Source of the DNA: Cercis canadensis
Lineage: Eukaryota > Streptophyta > Magnoliopsida > Fabales > Fabaceae
DNA length: 64,000 bases
Direction: 5' to 3'
Assembly: GCA_003255065.1 (NCBI GenBank)
Contig: QAOA01006370.1
Span: 1 to 64,000 of the forward strand
The notes under the pieces are model-generated. The model made no database searches. It saw only the letters and a list, made by a program, of their open reading frames with translations, and was not told where the DNA came from. Every line of letters begins with the position of its first letter. Position 1 is the stretch's first letter. Below, in pieces: positions 49,636-62,698 of the stretch. A program made the position numbers and the translations under genes.

Positions 49636-52600
49636 ATGTCGGTGAGTTTTAAGATCTCGATTTGCTTTTTCTCTTAGATCCACTGCATCTATAAGAGCGC
49701 ATTGTTGTGTGAAGTTTGTCTCCGTTTCAGATCTCGAGAAGGGTTTCTTTTCTCCTTTTCTTTTTTGTTTATAGCTCATTGTTTAGGTTCTGCTTGGTGA
49801 CATTGTGCTTTCCGATTAGCCTTCTAAATATGCCTCTCAAATAGCAAACATATGAATGGGAAAATAAACTTAGCCTTATTACACGGATTCTTTTTAGATT
49901 CTTAGGAATATCACGTTGGGAATATAAGATTCTCATGTTTAGTACTCAGATTCTTTTTAGATTCCTAAAAATGTTAGGTTGGGAATATAAGATTCTCACG
50001 TTTAGTACAAATTTTTTTAAAAATATTTCCAAAAGAATAGCATTCCTAGGAATCTACGATTGTGTCTTTGGATAGAGAGATAAAAAGCCTCAAGTTTGGC
50101 TTAATAAAATATTTTTAAAAGCTGTGAGAAGCTCATCCAAATTTATAAAAGAGCTTATTTTTTTCCTAATNTTAGGAATATCACGTTGGGAATATAAGAT
50201 TCTCATGATTTAGTACTCAGATTCTTTTTAGATTCCTAAAAATGTTAGGTTGGGAATATAAGATTCTCACGTTTAGTACAAATTTTTTAAAAAATATTTC
50301 CAAAAGAATAGCATTCCTAGGAATCTACGATTGTGTCTTTGGATAGAGAGATAAAAAGCCTCAAGTTTGGCTTAATAAAATATTTTTAAAAGCTGTGAGA
50401 AGCTCATCCAAATTTATAAAAGAGCTTATTTTTTTCCTAATTCCATAAGGTTTCTCTATCTTGTTCATCTCTCCCTCTTTCTTTTGCTTAATTCCATCAT
50501 CATTGCCATGTTATAAATGGACTTGTGTCTATGATTGTGTCTTCATTATTCTTCAAGGAAATAAAAAAGAAGAATCTCTATTTCTGTTTGATTTCCTGCT
50601 TTCAGAGTCTTTGTTTTTCACATCCACTGCTTCTTAAGCCCCTGGCGTGGAAACACCTAATGTAGTATTTTATGTGCAGGCCCCAGTGGTCCATACTGAT
50701 CAACGCGTTGAAGCGGTTCCCCAGTCTACAGAAACTCAAAATTGGACAATCAATGTTTCAGATGTGAGGAAGAAATTTTCTTATCATAACATTGGTTAGC
50801 TTTATGATGGTAGAGTGCTACACATGATCTGGGAATCAATAGCATGTTCTCTATGTTCATTCCTGGGCTTAACAATATAAATTTGCATACCATACCATTA
50901 ACAGCAAAACCTGCAGCATCAGTAGTAGTACTAGTAGAATTTATTCCAGATTCTAAATGTATTTAATAATTTGGATTAAAGTTCCAGGTTTATCCTCAAA
51001 AGCAATTCTTATCTATGCCATTTATTTGATAATTTGGCTAATGCCAAACTTTTGAAGAGTTTATCGGATTTCAATTGTCCCTCTATGGAGAAGTACCAAA
51101 GTTGTTTCTTCTTTTGACTTTTTACAGGTAAGAACTGTTAAGGTTAGCAATATATCACTGGTTGCTTCTGAGATGGACATAAGAGAATTCTTTTCATTCT
51201 GTGGTGATATTCGATATATTGAGACGCTGAGGTCAGACACTTACCTTGTATTTATTGTTATTCATTGTTGTTATTTGTTTTTACAATCCTCAATATCTTT
51301 GATGGAAATTTGGCAGAGAAACTGAGAGCACCCAGATGGCTTATGTTACCTTCAAGGATTTACAGGGAGCAGACACAGCCTTGCTTTTGACGGTATATGT
51401 TTATATGCATAATAATGGAATGCATGGTAGCAATATTTACCTGTATTTCTCTCTGTTCAATTACTAAAAATGATAAGAAAAAAAGAAAAGAAAAAGAAAC
51501 TAATGCTGGGATACTTTCTCTAAATTTTATGTTTTATTTTGATGCAGGGTTCCAACATAGCTAACCTTTCTGTCACCATATCACCTTTTGAGAACTACCT
51601 GCTTCCCCCTGAAGCTCTTCCCTTGAGCCCGGTAAACACAAGATCATTAATCCAAAAGCAATTAAGGATCATCATGCATCATCTATTAACACATCTATAT
51701 GTAATTGAATATGCTAAACATGTTCACTTACCTGTACATGTTTGTGTTCCCTGTGGCCAACATATGTGTTGAAGTAAGTTTCAGGTTTTGAAATACAATA
51801 CTTTACTTTTGCAGCTATGTTTATTATGTGCTTGAGATTTTTGTCTGGGTATGATGATTATGATTTTCAAGATATATTTTGTTCTGATGACTGCAGCAAC
51901 TTATGTGCGACATAATTTGGCAAACCAAGTTCTGTGATGTTCATTATCTATGTCAATTAAATGAGAGGAATTATCAATGTAGCAGATTTTACTTTTTATT
52001 TATTTTTTAAATTAAGAAGAAGCACAAAATCCTCTTGATCTTGAGATTATTTACACCAATTACCACTTGTATCCTAGCAACGATCTAGTTACATTAATAA
52101 CCTAGTGATGGTTGTTGTACTTGTTCTCATCGGTATTCTTGTGAATCTTAATTGAGTAAATTTCCATTTATGTCTAATTTTTAAGTGGTTCTGATTCTGA
52201 ATGAAGTTTCTAATTTTCAATATTCCCCTTAGGAGAGAAAACAAGCTTCTGGCTTTGCAGTTAAGAAGGCTGAAGATGTGATGAGCACCATGCTTGCCAA
52301 GGGTTACATTCTGGGAAAAGATGCAGTTAACAGGGCAAAATCCTTTGATGAACGTCATCACTTGACCACAAATGCTTCTGCCACGGTTGCTTCTATTGAC
52401 CGTAAAATGGGTTTAACTGACAAACTAAGCATTGGAACAGCCATTGTCAATGAAAAGGTGAGAGAGATGGATGAAAGATATCAGGTTTCCGAGAAGACAA
52501 AGTCTGCTTATGCTGTTGCTGAGCAGAAGGCAACTAGTGCTGGATCTGCTATCATGAACCATCCCATCGTATCAACTGGAGCTTCATGGCTGTCAAGTGC

Positions 52601-52814
52601 ATTTACTGCTGTTGCAAAGGCTGCTGGGGATCTCGGTGTAATGACCAAGGAGAAGGTTGAACTGGCTGAGGTGGAAAAGAAAGATCTCATTTACACAGAC
52701 AGGACAAAGATCATTGATGAATTTGGGAAGACGCACTCTAACGAGTCCTCACCGAGGAACCCTGCAGTAGTTCCTGTTAAATCTGATGATGACCATAAGC
52801 TGGGAATTATATAA
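49636..52814 (+). CDS. BPA1-like RRM protein (binding partner of ACD11)
   Basis: Member of the plant family typified by BPA1, an RRM protein that binds the lipid-transfer protein ACD11 and is tied to control of cell death and immunity (family knowledge). Six exons: 49636-49641, 50680-50763, 51128-51231, 51317-51392, 51548-51631, 52233-52814, joining in frame to 311 residues. Exon 1 codes only Met-Ser. The RRM spans about residues 31-105 (VRTVKVSNISLVASEMDIRE, MAYVTFKDLQGADTALLLTG). The C-terminal half is Ala/Lys-rich and probably helical (VKKAEDVMSTMLAKGYILGK), as in the family. The final exon is long and uninterrupted. Intron 1 contains the 270-bp duplication around N 50171. Confidence 0.92.
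49901..50441. repeat. 270-bp direct duplication around an N in BPA1-like intron 1
   Basis: 49901-50170 and 50172-50441 are almost identical (two small indels seen) and are separated by one N at 50171. This is the pattern of contig ends that overlap but were not merged, so the repeat is likely artificial. Confidence 0.8.
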
Positions 52815-53519
52815 CTTTATCTAACTCACAATCCCTAACATTGTCACCAGTATAGTTAAATTGATTTTTAGTTTGCATAGTTATACTCAGTCTTCCATTG
52901 CTTCCAGTTTGTTGTCTGAATTACGTCATGTTGATTGTTACAATTTTTTTAAGGTGTTGAGATACCCATTTCTTGAATGTGGGTTGGCATTGTATGCAAA
53001 ATGAACAATTCTTATTTGTTTATATTATATTAGATTTTTGACACTGGTGTTATGATCATATCTACCTTAAAACTCATGCACCCAAATAAGAGAAAGCATT
53101 GCAAGGAGGTGAATAAAAAGATCCATGTCTCTTCATCTAAGAATCAATCATAATGGAACAAGATAAACTTTTGTATAACCCTTTAATTGCCTTGTAGGGA
53201 CACTAACAGTTATCATCAGCAGAGTGTACTATCCTGTTGTTAGGTTTTGACAGCATATAATGAGGAGATACATGTTTTCTTTCTTCTATACCTATGGACA
53301 GTTTACAACAACCAGTGATTACATGGAAAAAATATTGGAGTTCCCTTCCTCTTGGACAGGGAAAAAAAATGAGGTTTCTGTATTCAGTATTCATATGCTC
53401 AGGAAATTAGGAAAGGTCACACCTTCAATGACCTTCTCCCAAGCTGCATCTGTCTGCAGATGAGTCCGAACAATATTGGGATAGTGAAGCTGATATCCTT
53501 CTTGCTAGCCACTGTATTA
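52815..53519. other. Convergent 3' intergenic region, BPA1-like and SDS genes
   Basis: 705 bp between two stop codons facing each other. It must hold both 3' UTRs and poly(A) sites. No gene seen. Confidence 0.5.
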
Positions 53520-56500
53520 TCATAGATAGTGTAACAACCACTTCAACCTCTGTCAAAAGTCAAGATAATATATCAAGTTCCTTCTTAATTCCATCGAAAC
53601 AGTACTGATAATAGGAGAAACCAAATGAAGATAAATTATATGGCATGTCATTATACTTGTAGTGTGGGACATTTCTTTTCATTCTTACCAAGGGGTTGTG
53701 AGTTGTGACCTCAAACTAAAACATAGTTATAAAGAAAACTTATGGCTAATAGATGAAAATATTTAAGACTACTTTCATACCTCTATGCATTCAAGCAAAT
53801 TCTGATTCTCATCTTTTGTTCTCACGTGGGTCTGCAAAATCATAAGATTAATTAACTACATGACATTCTATTTGTATTTGTTCACATACTGAAGACCTTT
53901 GTTTGGGTGTTTCCACCTTACACCACCCTAACATGACATAATGTCACATGAGGTGGTTTTTTATATAGTTTTAATTTAAATTGTATTATATTGACGTAGT
54001 TAATATAATTTAAATTTTATTAAATTTATATCTAAGTTATATAGAAAAAAAAATTAATAGATCCAATAAAATGTATATAATGCCAACTATATATAACTCA
54101 ATTCAGTATGTCAAACCGTTGAAATGTGACTTTGTCACATCCCATGGGTGTAGGATAGAAACACCTCTTTTGTTTTTCATGGATAACACTCGGAAAAAGG
54201 CACACACAACTGTACAAGTCAATGGATTATTCACAAATTGAGCATCAAACAGAACCATGCAAGCAATATCATCATACTTCACATAGATTTCAGCTATGTA
54301 GTCTAGAAACAGATTTTTGGACAGTTTTCTGATCCAGAGAGGCCCTGTTTTCTCTAGACCTCATCTTGAGTTATAATTATGGATTAAAATATTAAGAAAG
54401 GACCAAAAGAAAATAAAGGATTTGGGGTTAACCATGCTGTGCCATATAAGTGTTTACCCCCCATGACTTGGTTGATGCATTTAAGAATCAATTAAAGCCT
54501 CAATCTGTATTGTGATAATAATAACCTTTATCAATTTGTGGGATGCATTTTGATTGACTTCTCGGTAAGCCAGGAACACAAGTGTAGCAGCAACTGTTGA
54601 GGGCCAGTAGTAAAGCTGCTCAGGGGCTGAAAGTGCCAGCACTGACAGGTACTTGACCCTCTTCTCCATGTCTGCATCAGCTCCAGCAGCTTTTAGGTAG
54701 AACCTGTAATATTTTACAAGGATGTGTTAATATTAAGCTGAAATAAAATAAATGCAAGGCTTTGGTAAAACCCTCTAATTAATTTAATATTATGAATATT
54801 ATGCTTGTAACCTTTTGACAAATTTAGATTTTACTGGAACTAAAAATATAAAGAAGAATGTTATACCACAAGAAATTATAGACGGTGGGCAGAAAACACT
54901 GGAAATTAAGCACCTCCTGCACCATCCATTCCATAGCCACAACTTCACATCTACTGTACACACTGTTTTCTATGCAGAAATTTTTTTGCCGCACACTATA
55001 ATGCCAAGAAAAGACTTCAGTTAGTGATATATCAAAACAGTTGAAATACTACCTACTTGTTGAAGTGAACAAGAGAGTCTTATTATTACTGAAAGCGTGA
55101 CCGAAAGCACTTAGGTAAATATGGGATTTTTCCATTCCAATCTGAACCACCTAACAACCTATTTCCCTTCATGTTAATCTCAGCGTCCCCCAACACCCTA
55201 ATAATAATACTACACCAGCACCAACAGGCCGCCTAAAATCACCAAGAAAGACAGATGAAGACAACTTCATTTTTTTTCCAAGACAACTAGGATTATGATT
55301 AAATCATGTATATATACCTGTTATATGGCTGGTTTTCTTCGATCCTGGTGGCCAATGTAAGGCAGGCTACTCCAACAATTTGAAGGTTTCTTTTGGCTTT
55401 GAAGTATCCTTTGCTTAGAACCCGGTCAAGGAGGCTGACTCCAAGAAACATTGTCTCCTGCCGCAGTTTTTCCCGACAAGATTGCTGCCCGTTTAAGGAC
55501 CAGCATCAGAAAACACCAGTCTCAATTTCTTTAGCTTAAAAAAGTCTGATCTAAATCCAAAAATGTTGCACATACAATATATTTATTTACTTATTTTTGG
55601 TAGTATTAGTTAATGGGTGACATTTTGTTGGCATACTATTTTGTTGCTAATAAGGCATGCATAGCTTTAGGTACCAAATTTGAGGCAGAAGGGGTATTCA
55701 TTGCGTTGTCTGAACGAAGGAAAGGTAGAAAAATCAATTTCCCTTTATCAAAATGAAAAGATCGTAATCTATGATATTTTTTTTCCATTTAACAAAAATT
55801 AATAATGAGAAAAGCCCCAGTGGCAAATGAATTATATGATCCTGCAAGCTAAACCTCTATTCCTATACCGAAAAAATTAAAAAAGCGAAACCTCTATACA
55901 TGCTACAGGTCAGCAGCCCCAGCGGCATTCGGTTAATATCTACGTCTGAAAGCGAATGGACAGATTCTAGACAGGAAGGTATATATATGTAATTCCCCAA
56001 CCCCAAGTCACATCATTACATGGCACATCCACGCTGCTTGTGTGTGTTGAACAGAATGAAAAAACTACCCCTCTAATCTGTCCTATTGGTCTCTTTCTAC
56101 TTCGGCCAGCAGTTTAGTAAAGCGAAGCTGTCCTGGGAGAACGCAAACTGCCACCAGGCATACGAGAAAAGTACGTTGCATGCATAAAGAAACAATGATT
56201 AAAGTACAATACAGCATTCAGATTGGCAAAGGTCAACCTCTAAACTTACGTGTCACAATATAATTGGAAGTTAGGGAAAATTCTCAAAAAGTCTTAGTAT
56301 AGAGAATGTTTACTCTCTCTAACAGAATATAGCTTGGAACGCATGCACTCTGCGCACGAGCGCTCAGACAACTGACACATAGCTTCATGGCGGTGCTTTT
56401 ACTCGAATCATGGCGATTAGTTATTGGAGAAAACTGAAAATAACAACAAAAAGAACAATAGAAGTAGCATAATCGTTATGATATGGACTAACCTCAACAA

Positions 56501-57920
56501 TCCAGTGAGCCATTAGCAAGCGTTGCTCAAGAACAAGCTCGCCGTATTCCGCGGTGGAAAAGTAATTTTCAGCATAGTTGCACAAAAACACTTGCCTCCG
56601 CTCTCTTTTTCTCAGCATTTTGTAGCTTTCCTCATCCTCCACATCTTCGAACGTAACACACTAAAATCGAATTCACTAAATTCCTTAGCACTCGGAATGA
56701 TTTAATACAGTTTCCGTTTGTTAAACTACATAGAAAATGCAGAACTATGCAAGAAACTAAAGAAATTCTTAAGAGAACGAATAATTTTGAATCTCAAAAT
56801 TGAAGAAATGTACTTCTGGTTGGTGTGAAATCTCATCCTCAACGCAGAAAGCAGTTCCAGAATCTATTGGAGTAGTTAACTTTGAAAATTCCTCACTGTA
56901 TTGAAGGAACAGAGCGTAAGTGTGTGAAGGAGCAGATTCTCCAACCGATCCTTCTGAGAATTGGCTTCCAGAATCAATGAACAGAGACGAAGTGAAATCT
57001 GAAAACTCCAGCTCTGACTCTGAGCATTCGGGGAAAATCTCCGAGTGGAGATCAGAAAATGCGGCCTCCAGACTAGAGTCGTAGTACTCCGAGACGTCGT
57101 CGTATGATAATTGCTCTGTGCAAACAAGATCAGAATCGACGCTCAAGTCCTTTGACCACTGGTTTATGGTCGATTGTGCATTCAAAACAGTGGAATTCGA
57201 TTCAACGTGATTTCTGGAAACTTGAGAGAATTCAAATTCCGATGCTCTGTTTTCTTTTCCTCTGATCGTTTCCGCGAACATTTTCTCACGAGCATCAGAG
57301 CTAACTGAAACGACATTGTTTCCAGTAATCTCCGACGAGATTTTCAAATTACAGGCACCGGACTTCGAATTTCCGCCGGAAAATTGCTCCTGATCGCAAC
57401 TGATATCCGATTTCGTACAAGCTTCGGAACCTTCATTTCCTTCGGTTTCTTTCACATTCTTACTTTCTCTTCCACTCCTGAACTTCAAAATCAAATTCCT
57501 CTGTTTCCAAACTCCATTGTCGACTCCAGAATTCGACTCCACACACGACGACTCAGACACCTCCACTTCGCTTTCAATTTGCTTGTCAGATCTCCGATTT
57601 CTCCAGCATCTAGCGTATTCATCCTTATGAACACCTTCAATTTCACTGATTAATCTCTTCCTAGAATTCAACCTGCCAACTGAAGCTCTGCTCGAATTGC
57701 ATGAAACTTCGCCGCCGATGTAAGAGCAAGTGCTCGAATCCACTGAAACGACAGAAAAACCAGGATTCTCATCAGGAACATTGAATTTCAGAGAATTTAG
57801 TAGAACTGGAGAGATCTGGCATCTTCTCCGGCGAGGTAGCTTCGACCGGAGCTTCCTCTTGATGAACGGTGCTGGTTCGGGTTCGAGCTTCCGCTTCATT
57901 CTGCTCGATTTGATAATCAT
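53520..57920 (-). CDS. SDS: SOLO DANCERS (SDS)-like meiotic cyclin
   Basis: Plant-specific meiosis cyclin needed for crossover formation and homologue pairing (family knowledge). Seven exons on the minus strand: 57920-56814, 56660-56493, 55484-55318, 54995-54867, 54703-54526, 53831-53781, 53549-53520, joining in frame to 609 residues (Arabidopsis SDS is a little shorter). Exon 1 is a long, low-complexity Ser/Glu-rich N-terminus that opens with KRKLEPEPAPFIKRKLRSKL and PRRRRCQISPVLL, as in SDS. The cyclin box covers exons 2-4: ESYKMLRKRERRQVFLCNYA, QETMFLGVSLLDRVLSKG, LTLATRIEENQPYN, EVVAMEWMVQEVLNFQCFLP. Exon 5 has the C-terminal cyclin fold (SAPEQLYYWPSTVAATLVFL). The last two exons are tiny (51 and 30 nt). 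A second in-frame Met at codon 8 could be the start. Confidence 0.92.
53906..54165. mobile_element. MITE in SDS intron 5
   Basis: GGTGTTTCCACCTTACACC at the left and GGTGTTTCTATCCTACACC inverted at the right form ~19-bp terminal repeats of a 260-bp AT-rich element. The flanks (CTTTGTTT and CTTTTGTTT) may be a target duplication with an indel. It lies in the intron between the exons ending at 54526 and starting at 53831. Confidence 0.65.
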
Positions 57921-58839
57921 TTTTTGTTTCGCTAGTGAGAATCACTGAGAAAATTCTGGTAAAATTTGAATATTATGGTTTAGTCTCTGAGCAAGGGAAA
58001 GAGAGCTAGAACGGTTATGGGAGTTGAGTGAGGCTTGCTTCAGCATGGGAAAAATGAGCGACTATGGAGGTTGATGGGTATATAACTATATATCTGGTAG
58101 GGTCCCGTAAGCGTTTTTCTTGCCCACGTTCAGACATGACGGGGCTATATTAAAATTTTATTAATATAAACTCTATTTTTAGCCAACAGAAATTAATTGT
58201 GGGCAATAACTTGAGGTCATATTTAACTAAAATGATCAATTTAATAGTATTTATTGTCAGAATAATATAAATTCATAATTACTTTTAGATAAATAAGTAA
58301 GTTTTATTATTTTTATCAAATAACTACATTTAAATATTTAGAAAAATCTAATAATTTTTTTATATTAAACAGCATTACTTTAATATAATTTTATTTTTTT
58401 TCACCAAAACAAATATCCAAAACAATTTAACATTTTTATTGATCAAAAAGAGTTTTCAAGGATAGTAATATCATTAATTTAAATTACAAAAAAAATAAAT
58501 TAAAAAAAATTAAAATCTTGTGTGATTGCACAACTTGTTTAAATGCAACTCACTTGTTTTAAAAAGTAAAATACTGCAAAAGAACTTTCTAATTATGTGA
58601 TGAGTGTTGCATGCATGCAGTTAGTGTTTGTCTTTTGTGGCTCCATTTTTCATGCTAAAAGGTTAATGGATAAAAATATTTAATAAACTCCAAAAGAACT
58701 TTCCAATGACGTGTGTGTCGTGTGCATAGTTACAAACTGGTGTTAACTAGTGTATACTATCTCATTGTCATTTAAATTTTAGTGAGATTTATGTTAGTTT
58801 AGATATAAATATGTATCTTAAATAACTTGTAGCTGAATG
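57921..58839. other. SDS upstream region
   Basis: Likely contains the SDS promoter in its first few hundred bases. AT-rich further out; no gene seen. Confidence 0.4.
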
Positions 58840-58849
58840 AAATATGAGA

Positions 58850-59570
58850 TGAGTTCATTGGGAGACCCTTTATCGGGTAAGATGAAGCTTAATATGGATG
58901 GTAGCTGCTTTGGAAACCCAGGGAGAGACGAATATGAAAGTATTATGGCTTAATTGTAATTTTGGTCTTTTTGTTTTAACAATTTAAACTTTTTGGTTCT
59001 TTTTCTTTAAAAATAAACTATTGAGTTCTTCTATATTCATAAAATGTACAATTTTTGGTCATTTTATTTTTAAGTCAAAATTTTTAAGTTTATTTCAAGG
59101 TATAAAGTTATCTGATTTATAATCTTATCGTTCAGATTGAAGAGCTACGTCTTGTGAACTTCACTAAATTTTAGCTCGATCTAATGGAGGACTACCAGTA
59201 GATGTGGCATTGGGGTTTCAATGGGTGCATTGGCATGGGTACAAACCTAAAGGCAGAGTTTATGGCTATTCGGAATGGGTTGCAGCTACAAAGGGATAGA
59301 ACAACTAAGTTGTGAATAAGATTCTCCAGAGGCAATTAAGTTGATAGAGAATGCAAATGTTAGTTTTCACAAGTATGGGTGTATTATTAGTAATATCCTA
59401 AACTATTTGAGGAGAGGTTGGCAAGTGACAATGTCTCATGTTTTGAGAGAGGCTAACCATATATGCTGATTTAATGGCAAAACAAGGAGCAAGAGTAATA
59501 GATGTTTGGGTGATGTATGATTGAACGCTTAAGGATCTTTCTTTTATTTTGTTGGCAAATAGGATGGCTA
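58850..59570 (+). pseudogene. Broken RNase H-like (RVT_3) reverse-transcriptase relic
   Basis: KLNMDGSCFGNPG is readable near 58886-58925, the start of the RNase H motif of plant LINE-type retroelements. After a ~200-bp AT-rich insertion, further pieces follow in mixed frames: MAIRNGLQLQRD, EAIKLIENANV and VTMSHVLREANH with a CADLMAKQGA-like end near 59490. Frame breaks and stops make it dead. Confidence 0.65.
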
Positions 59571-59611
59571 TAATTTTTCTTATTCTTTGTGTTTATTACT
59601 AAAAAAAAAAA

Positions 59612-59701
59612 AACTTGTAGTTGAGTGGTATTAAGGTCATCTTTAAAGTTTATGAGTTTTGTGTTCAAATTCAAAGCTGTAACCAAAAGTATAAAAAAAA
59701 A
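59612..59701 (+). mobile_element. tRNA-related SINE fragment
   Basis: TAGTTGAGTGGTATTAAGG resembles a pol III A-box and GTGTTCAAATTC a B-box, spaced ~40 bp, followed by a poly(A)-like end. The same B-box-to-tail layout is at 36572-36690. Too short to name the family. Confidence 0.45.
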
Positions 59702-60675
59702 ATATAAATATGTATGCATGTGTGTAATTGTGTGTTTTAAATGGAGTGCAAATAGAACCTAATAACTTTCTATGGACTATGGAGAACATTGCAAGGGACT
59801 AGTTAGTGAAATTGAAACATGTATATTGTAGATACCCAATCTTTTTGGCCCATTATATTTAGGCCTATTTCACTAAATGTCTACATCACCAAATCTTCAT
59901 CTTGGATATTCATATTATATTCTTTAACCCTCATCTATAAATAATTTTCAGCAATAAATATATGGACTTTTACTTCCCTTAGCATAAGTTTTGGAGTTCG
60001 GGTGTCACCACCCGATCCTTAGTTCACTTGTGTCATTGTGCAATTAATACTCTTTTGATCTGATCTCATCCATCTTCTCGACCTTCAGCTCATATTAGCA
60101 TCGTCATATATATATATGGAAATGAATCAATATATTGACATTCTTGCCAAGAATAATGCTTTATCGAGTGTTTTTCTTACAGCCTTTGCTGAGCCTCCAA
60201 CCATGATTAATTTAGTTGGGAGGATTACCAAAACAAAATAAATTTTAAAAAATATATATTTTTAAAAAGTTTAAAAAATAACCACTGAAAATACACATAG
60301 TACCCAATAATTATTATATTATTGGTTTCTGTTTTTTTTTTTTAATAATTCTCTCAATTTAGCTTTGATTGCTGATTCTTCTTTCACAATTTTTTGTTAG
60401 GCTGTAGTTTTTTTCACCTTTCCTAATCTCGTATACCAAAAGAAAAAGGTAAATTTTAATTCAAGATATAAAATTAAAATAATTTTTCTTTTGATACGAC
60501 AACTTTAGGAGAATTGAGAATTTGTACTTTTTATTCTAATCTTTTAGTTCAATTACACTTTCCACCTTGTCTTTCAATCTAAGCATATACCTTCTACCGA
60601 TTTTTATTTTTTAACGTCCTTAATGACAAAAAAAGAAGAAGTTTAGTTTTAAGTATAATTAGATAAAAAGAAAAA
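59702..60675. other. AT-rich spacer
   Basis: No gene or clear repeat recognised. Confidence 0.4.
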
Positions 60676-60874
60676 CGGAGATTCTATGATACTATATGTG
60701 TATGTTATACTACATTGACGTAGCAAATATAAGTAATTTTCATATTTTTTTGATATAAAATTAATTTATTTTATTTTCTCAAACAAATTTAAAAATAATT
60801 AATTTGTATACATGTCATTCACACATTAATTATTTTTTTGTAGTATGACATACAACAGAGTACAAGAAACCTCC
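60676..60874. mobile_element. Mutator-like MITE, family B copy 4 (9-bp TSD)
   Basis: 199 bp; starts CGGAGATTCTATGATACTA and ends AAGAAACCTCC, same family as 16362-16573. Perfect 9-bp duplication AAAGAAAAA at 60667-60675 and 60875-60883. Confidence 0.8.
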
Positions 60875-60883
60875 AAAGAAAAA

Positions 60884-61740
60884 ACATAAGGAAATTTTAA
60901 ACTAAAATAATACTTGCCAAGTGTCCTAATATTCATGTTCCTCACATACCGTATTAGACTCTCACACATTAACATACAATTAATGTGATTAATTCACATA
61001 CATTGTCCCATATTTACACATTCAGTCACACCAATTTGATAAGAAAAAACAGTTAATTTATATAGTATTAGAGGAACCAAACTAGAATTAAAATGTATAA
61101 GAAATTTATGTATTTTTTTTTTTTGTTATATGACAGCAAGAAAATTTGAACCCCTGGCCACTATTTTAGAGATTTTAATATTTCTCTCATAGTAAGGGAT
61201 TTTAATAATTTTTCATATATGACAACATACAATTAAGAGTCTTAGAATTAATTTTTTAGAGGAGTTTCTGTTTATTTCTCGTGAGATCGTAGAGATACTA
61301 CTCTACTGGTGTCTTACTCAATAGTATTTGAATAACTTTATCCTTATTATCATTTTTATTAACCAAACTGAAATGAACATATAATTAAGTAATTGTGTAA
61401 AACTGTTTTAGTGGATCAAAATTAAACCTAAAAAATATTTTTTCAAATAAAAAGATTAATGATTCATCTAACTAAAAAATACAATTTATGCTAAATAAAA
61501 ATTGTAAGAATAAAATTAAAACTCCACTAAAAATAAATTGAAACAAGAAAGGCTTTCGGACAACATTTAGAAATTAGAACTTGATACAAAAATCTAGATG
61601 GAAAATATTAATCTTATTTTTTCTAAAATGATAAAAACCATTAACTAAAAAAGACAAAGGAAAATGAGGGAACTGGGTTTTTTTATTTTTTATTTTCAGA
61701 ATTTTGTTCTTTGCCTTCATTACTGACTCGCCGTGAAGAC
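60884..61740. other. AT-rich spacer upstream of CCZ1
   Basis: No gene. 61125-61160 has a minus-strand B-box-like GGGTTCAAATTTT, possibly a SINE relic. Confidence 0.4.
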
Positions 61741-62666
61741 TGGCAGGTGAAATTGGAAACTAAAACTAAAAGGGATCGGTGGGGCTGAAAATCGGACCGC
61801 TGAGTCTCTGACAAATTCTCCGGCGTGCCGATGCTTCGGTAGTTGCAGATCGAGGCTTCTGCTGCTCTGGTAACTCTCCCGCTTCTCTTCTTATTCTCTC
61901 TGTACTTCCATCTTTTCCTTCTTCTGAATCAGGCAATGTACAGGCACACCGAGACACTTCTCTGTAATTCTAAAAGATTGAGCATTGAAAATTGAAAATT
62001 GAAAAATGGATAATAGTTTTTTAACATTCAGGAATACTTAGTATATTTTGAATACCCTATTTGCATTGCTGATTATTGTGCTAAAAGGGTTGAAGTATGA
62101 GCTTTCACAGAATGGGTGCATAATATCTATGACAATTTCATGGCCATGACCAATCAAATTTTCTTTTCAATGAGTTTGTGATGCATCATCTTTCTTTCGA
62201 ACTTCTTTTGTTTCTAGGCGGCAGTTTTGTGGTGCTTGGAGTTGTTTCATCTCTTTAATGCATTTTCATCTTGTAATTGTGATTATGAAAGATTAAGCAT
62301 TGAAAATTGAAAATGGTAATGGTTCCAAACATTTGGGAATACTTAGTGTATTGTGGATGGTGGATACTCAATTTGAATTGCTGATTATAGAACTAAAAGT
62401 GTTGAAGTTTGAGCTCTCACTCCTACTAGAGATGGGTTCTTTGCTGTATGAGTGCATCATCTCTATGATAATTTCATGGCGACTACCAATCAAATATCCT
62501 TTTGAATGAGTTTTTGATGCGCTTACACATCTTTCTTTCTTACTTTTTTGGTTTTTGGGCTAAAGTTTTATTATGCTTGGAGTTGTTTCATCTCTTTGAT
62601 GCATCTTTATTTGTAATTTCAATTTGTATTCTTGTTTAGCTTATGTTCTCTGTCTCAGACTTTTCC
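61741..62666 (+). other. CCZ1 5' UTR exon and 5'-UTR intron with tandem duplication
   Basis: A GC-richer leader near 61750-61868 ends CTGCTGCTCTG before GTAACT, a probable 5'-UTR donor. The acceptor is likely CTGTCTCAG at ~62650-62658, 40 bp before the CCZ1 ATG. Inside the intron, 61973-62287 and 62288-62625 are two diverged tandem copies (ATTGAAAATTGAAAATGG, GGAATACTTAGT, TTGGAGTTGTTTCATCTCTT). Confidence 0.6.
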
Positions 62667-62698
62667 CCCTTGTCAAGCTCTTCATATTGGAAAGGACA

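Noticed and set aside
49901..50441. Real tandem duplication in BPA1-like intron 1
   Set aside because: Copies meet exactly at an N, which is best explained by an unmerged contig overlap.
57384..57948. Plus-strand frames opposite SDS exon 1
   Set aside because: Shadows of the long minus-strand exon; no own features.
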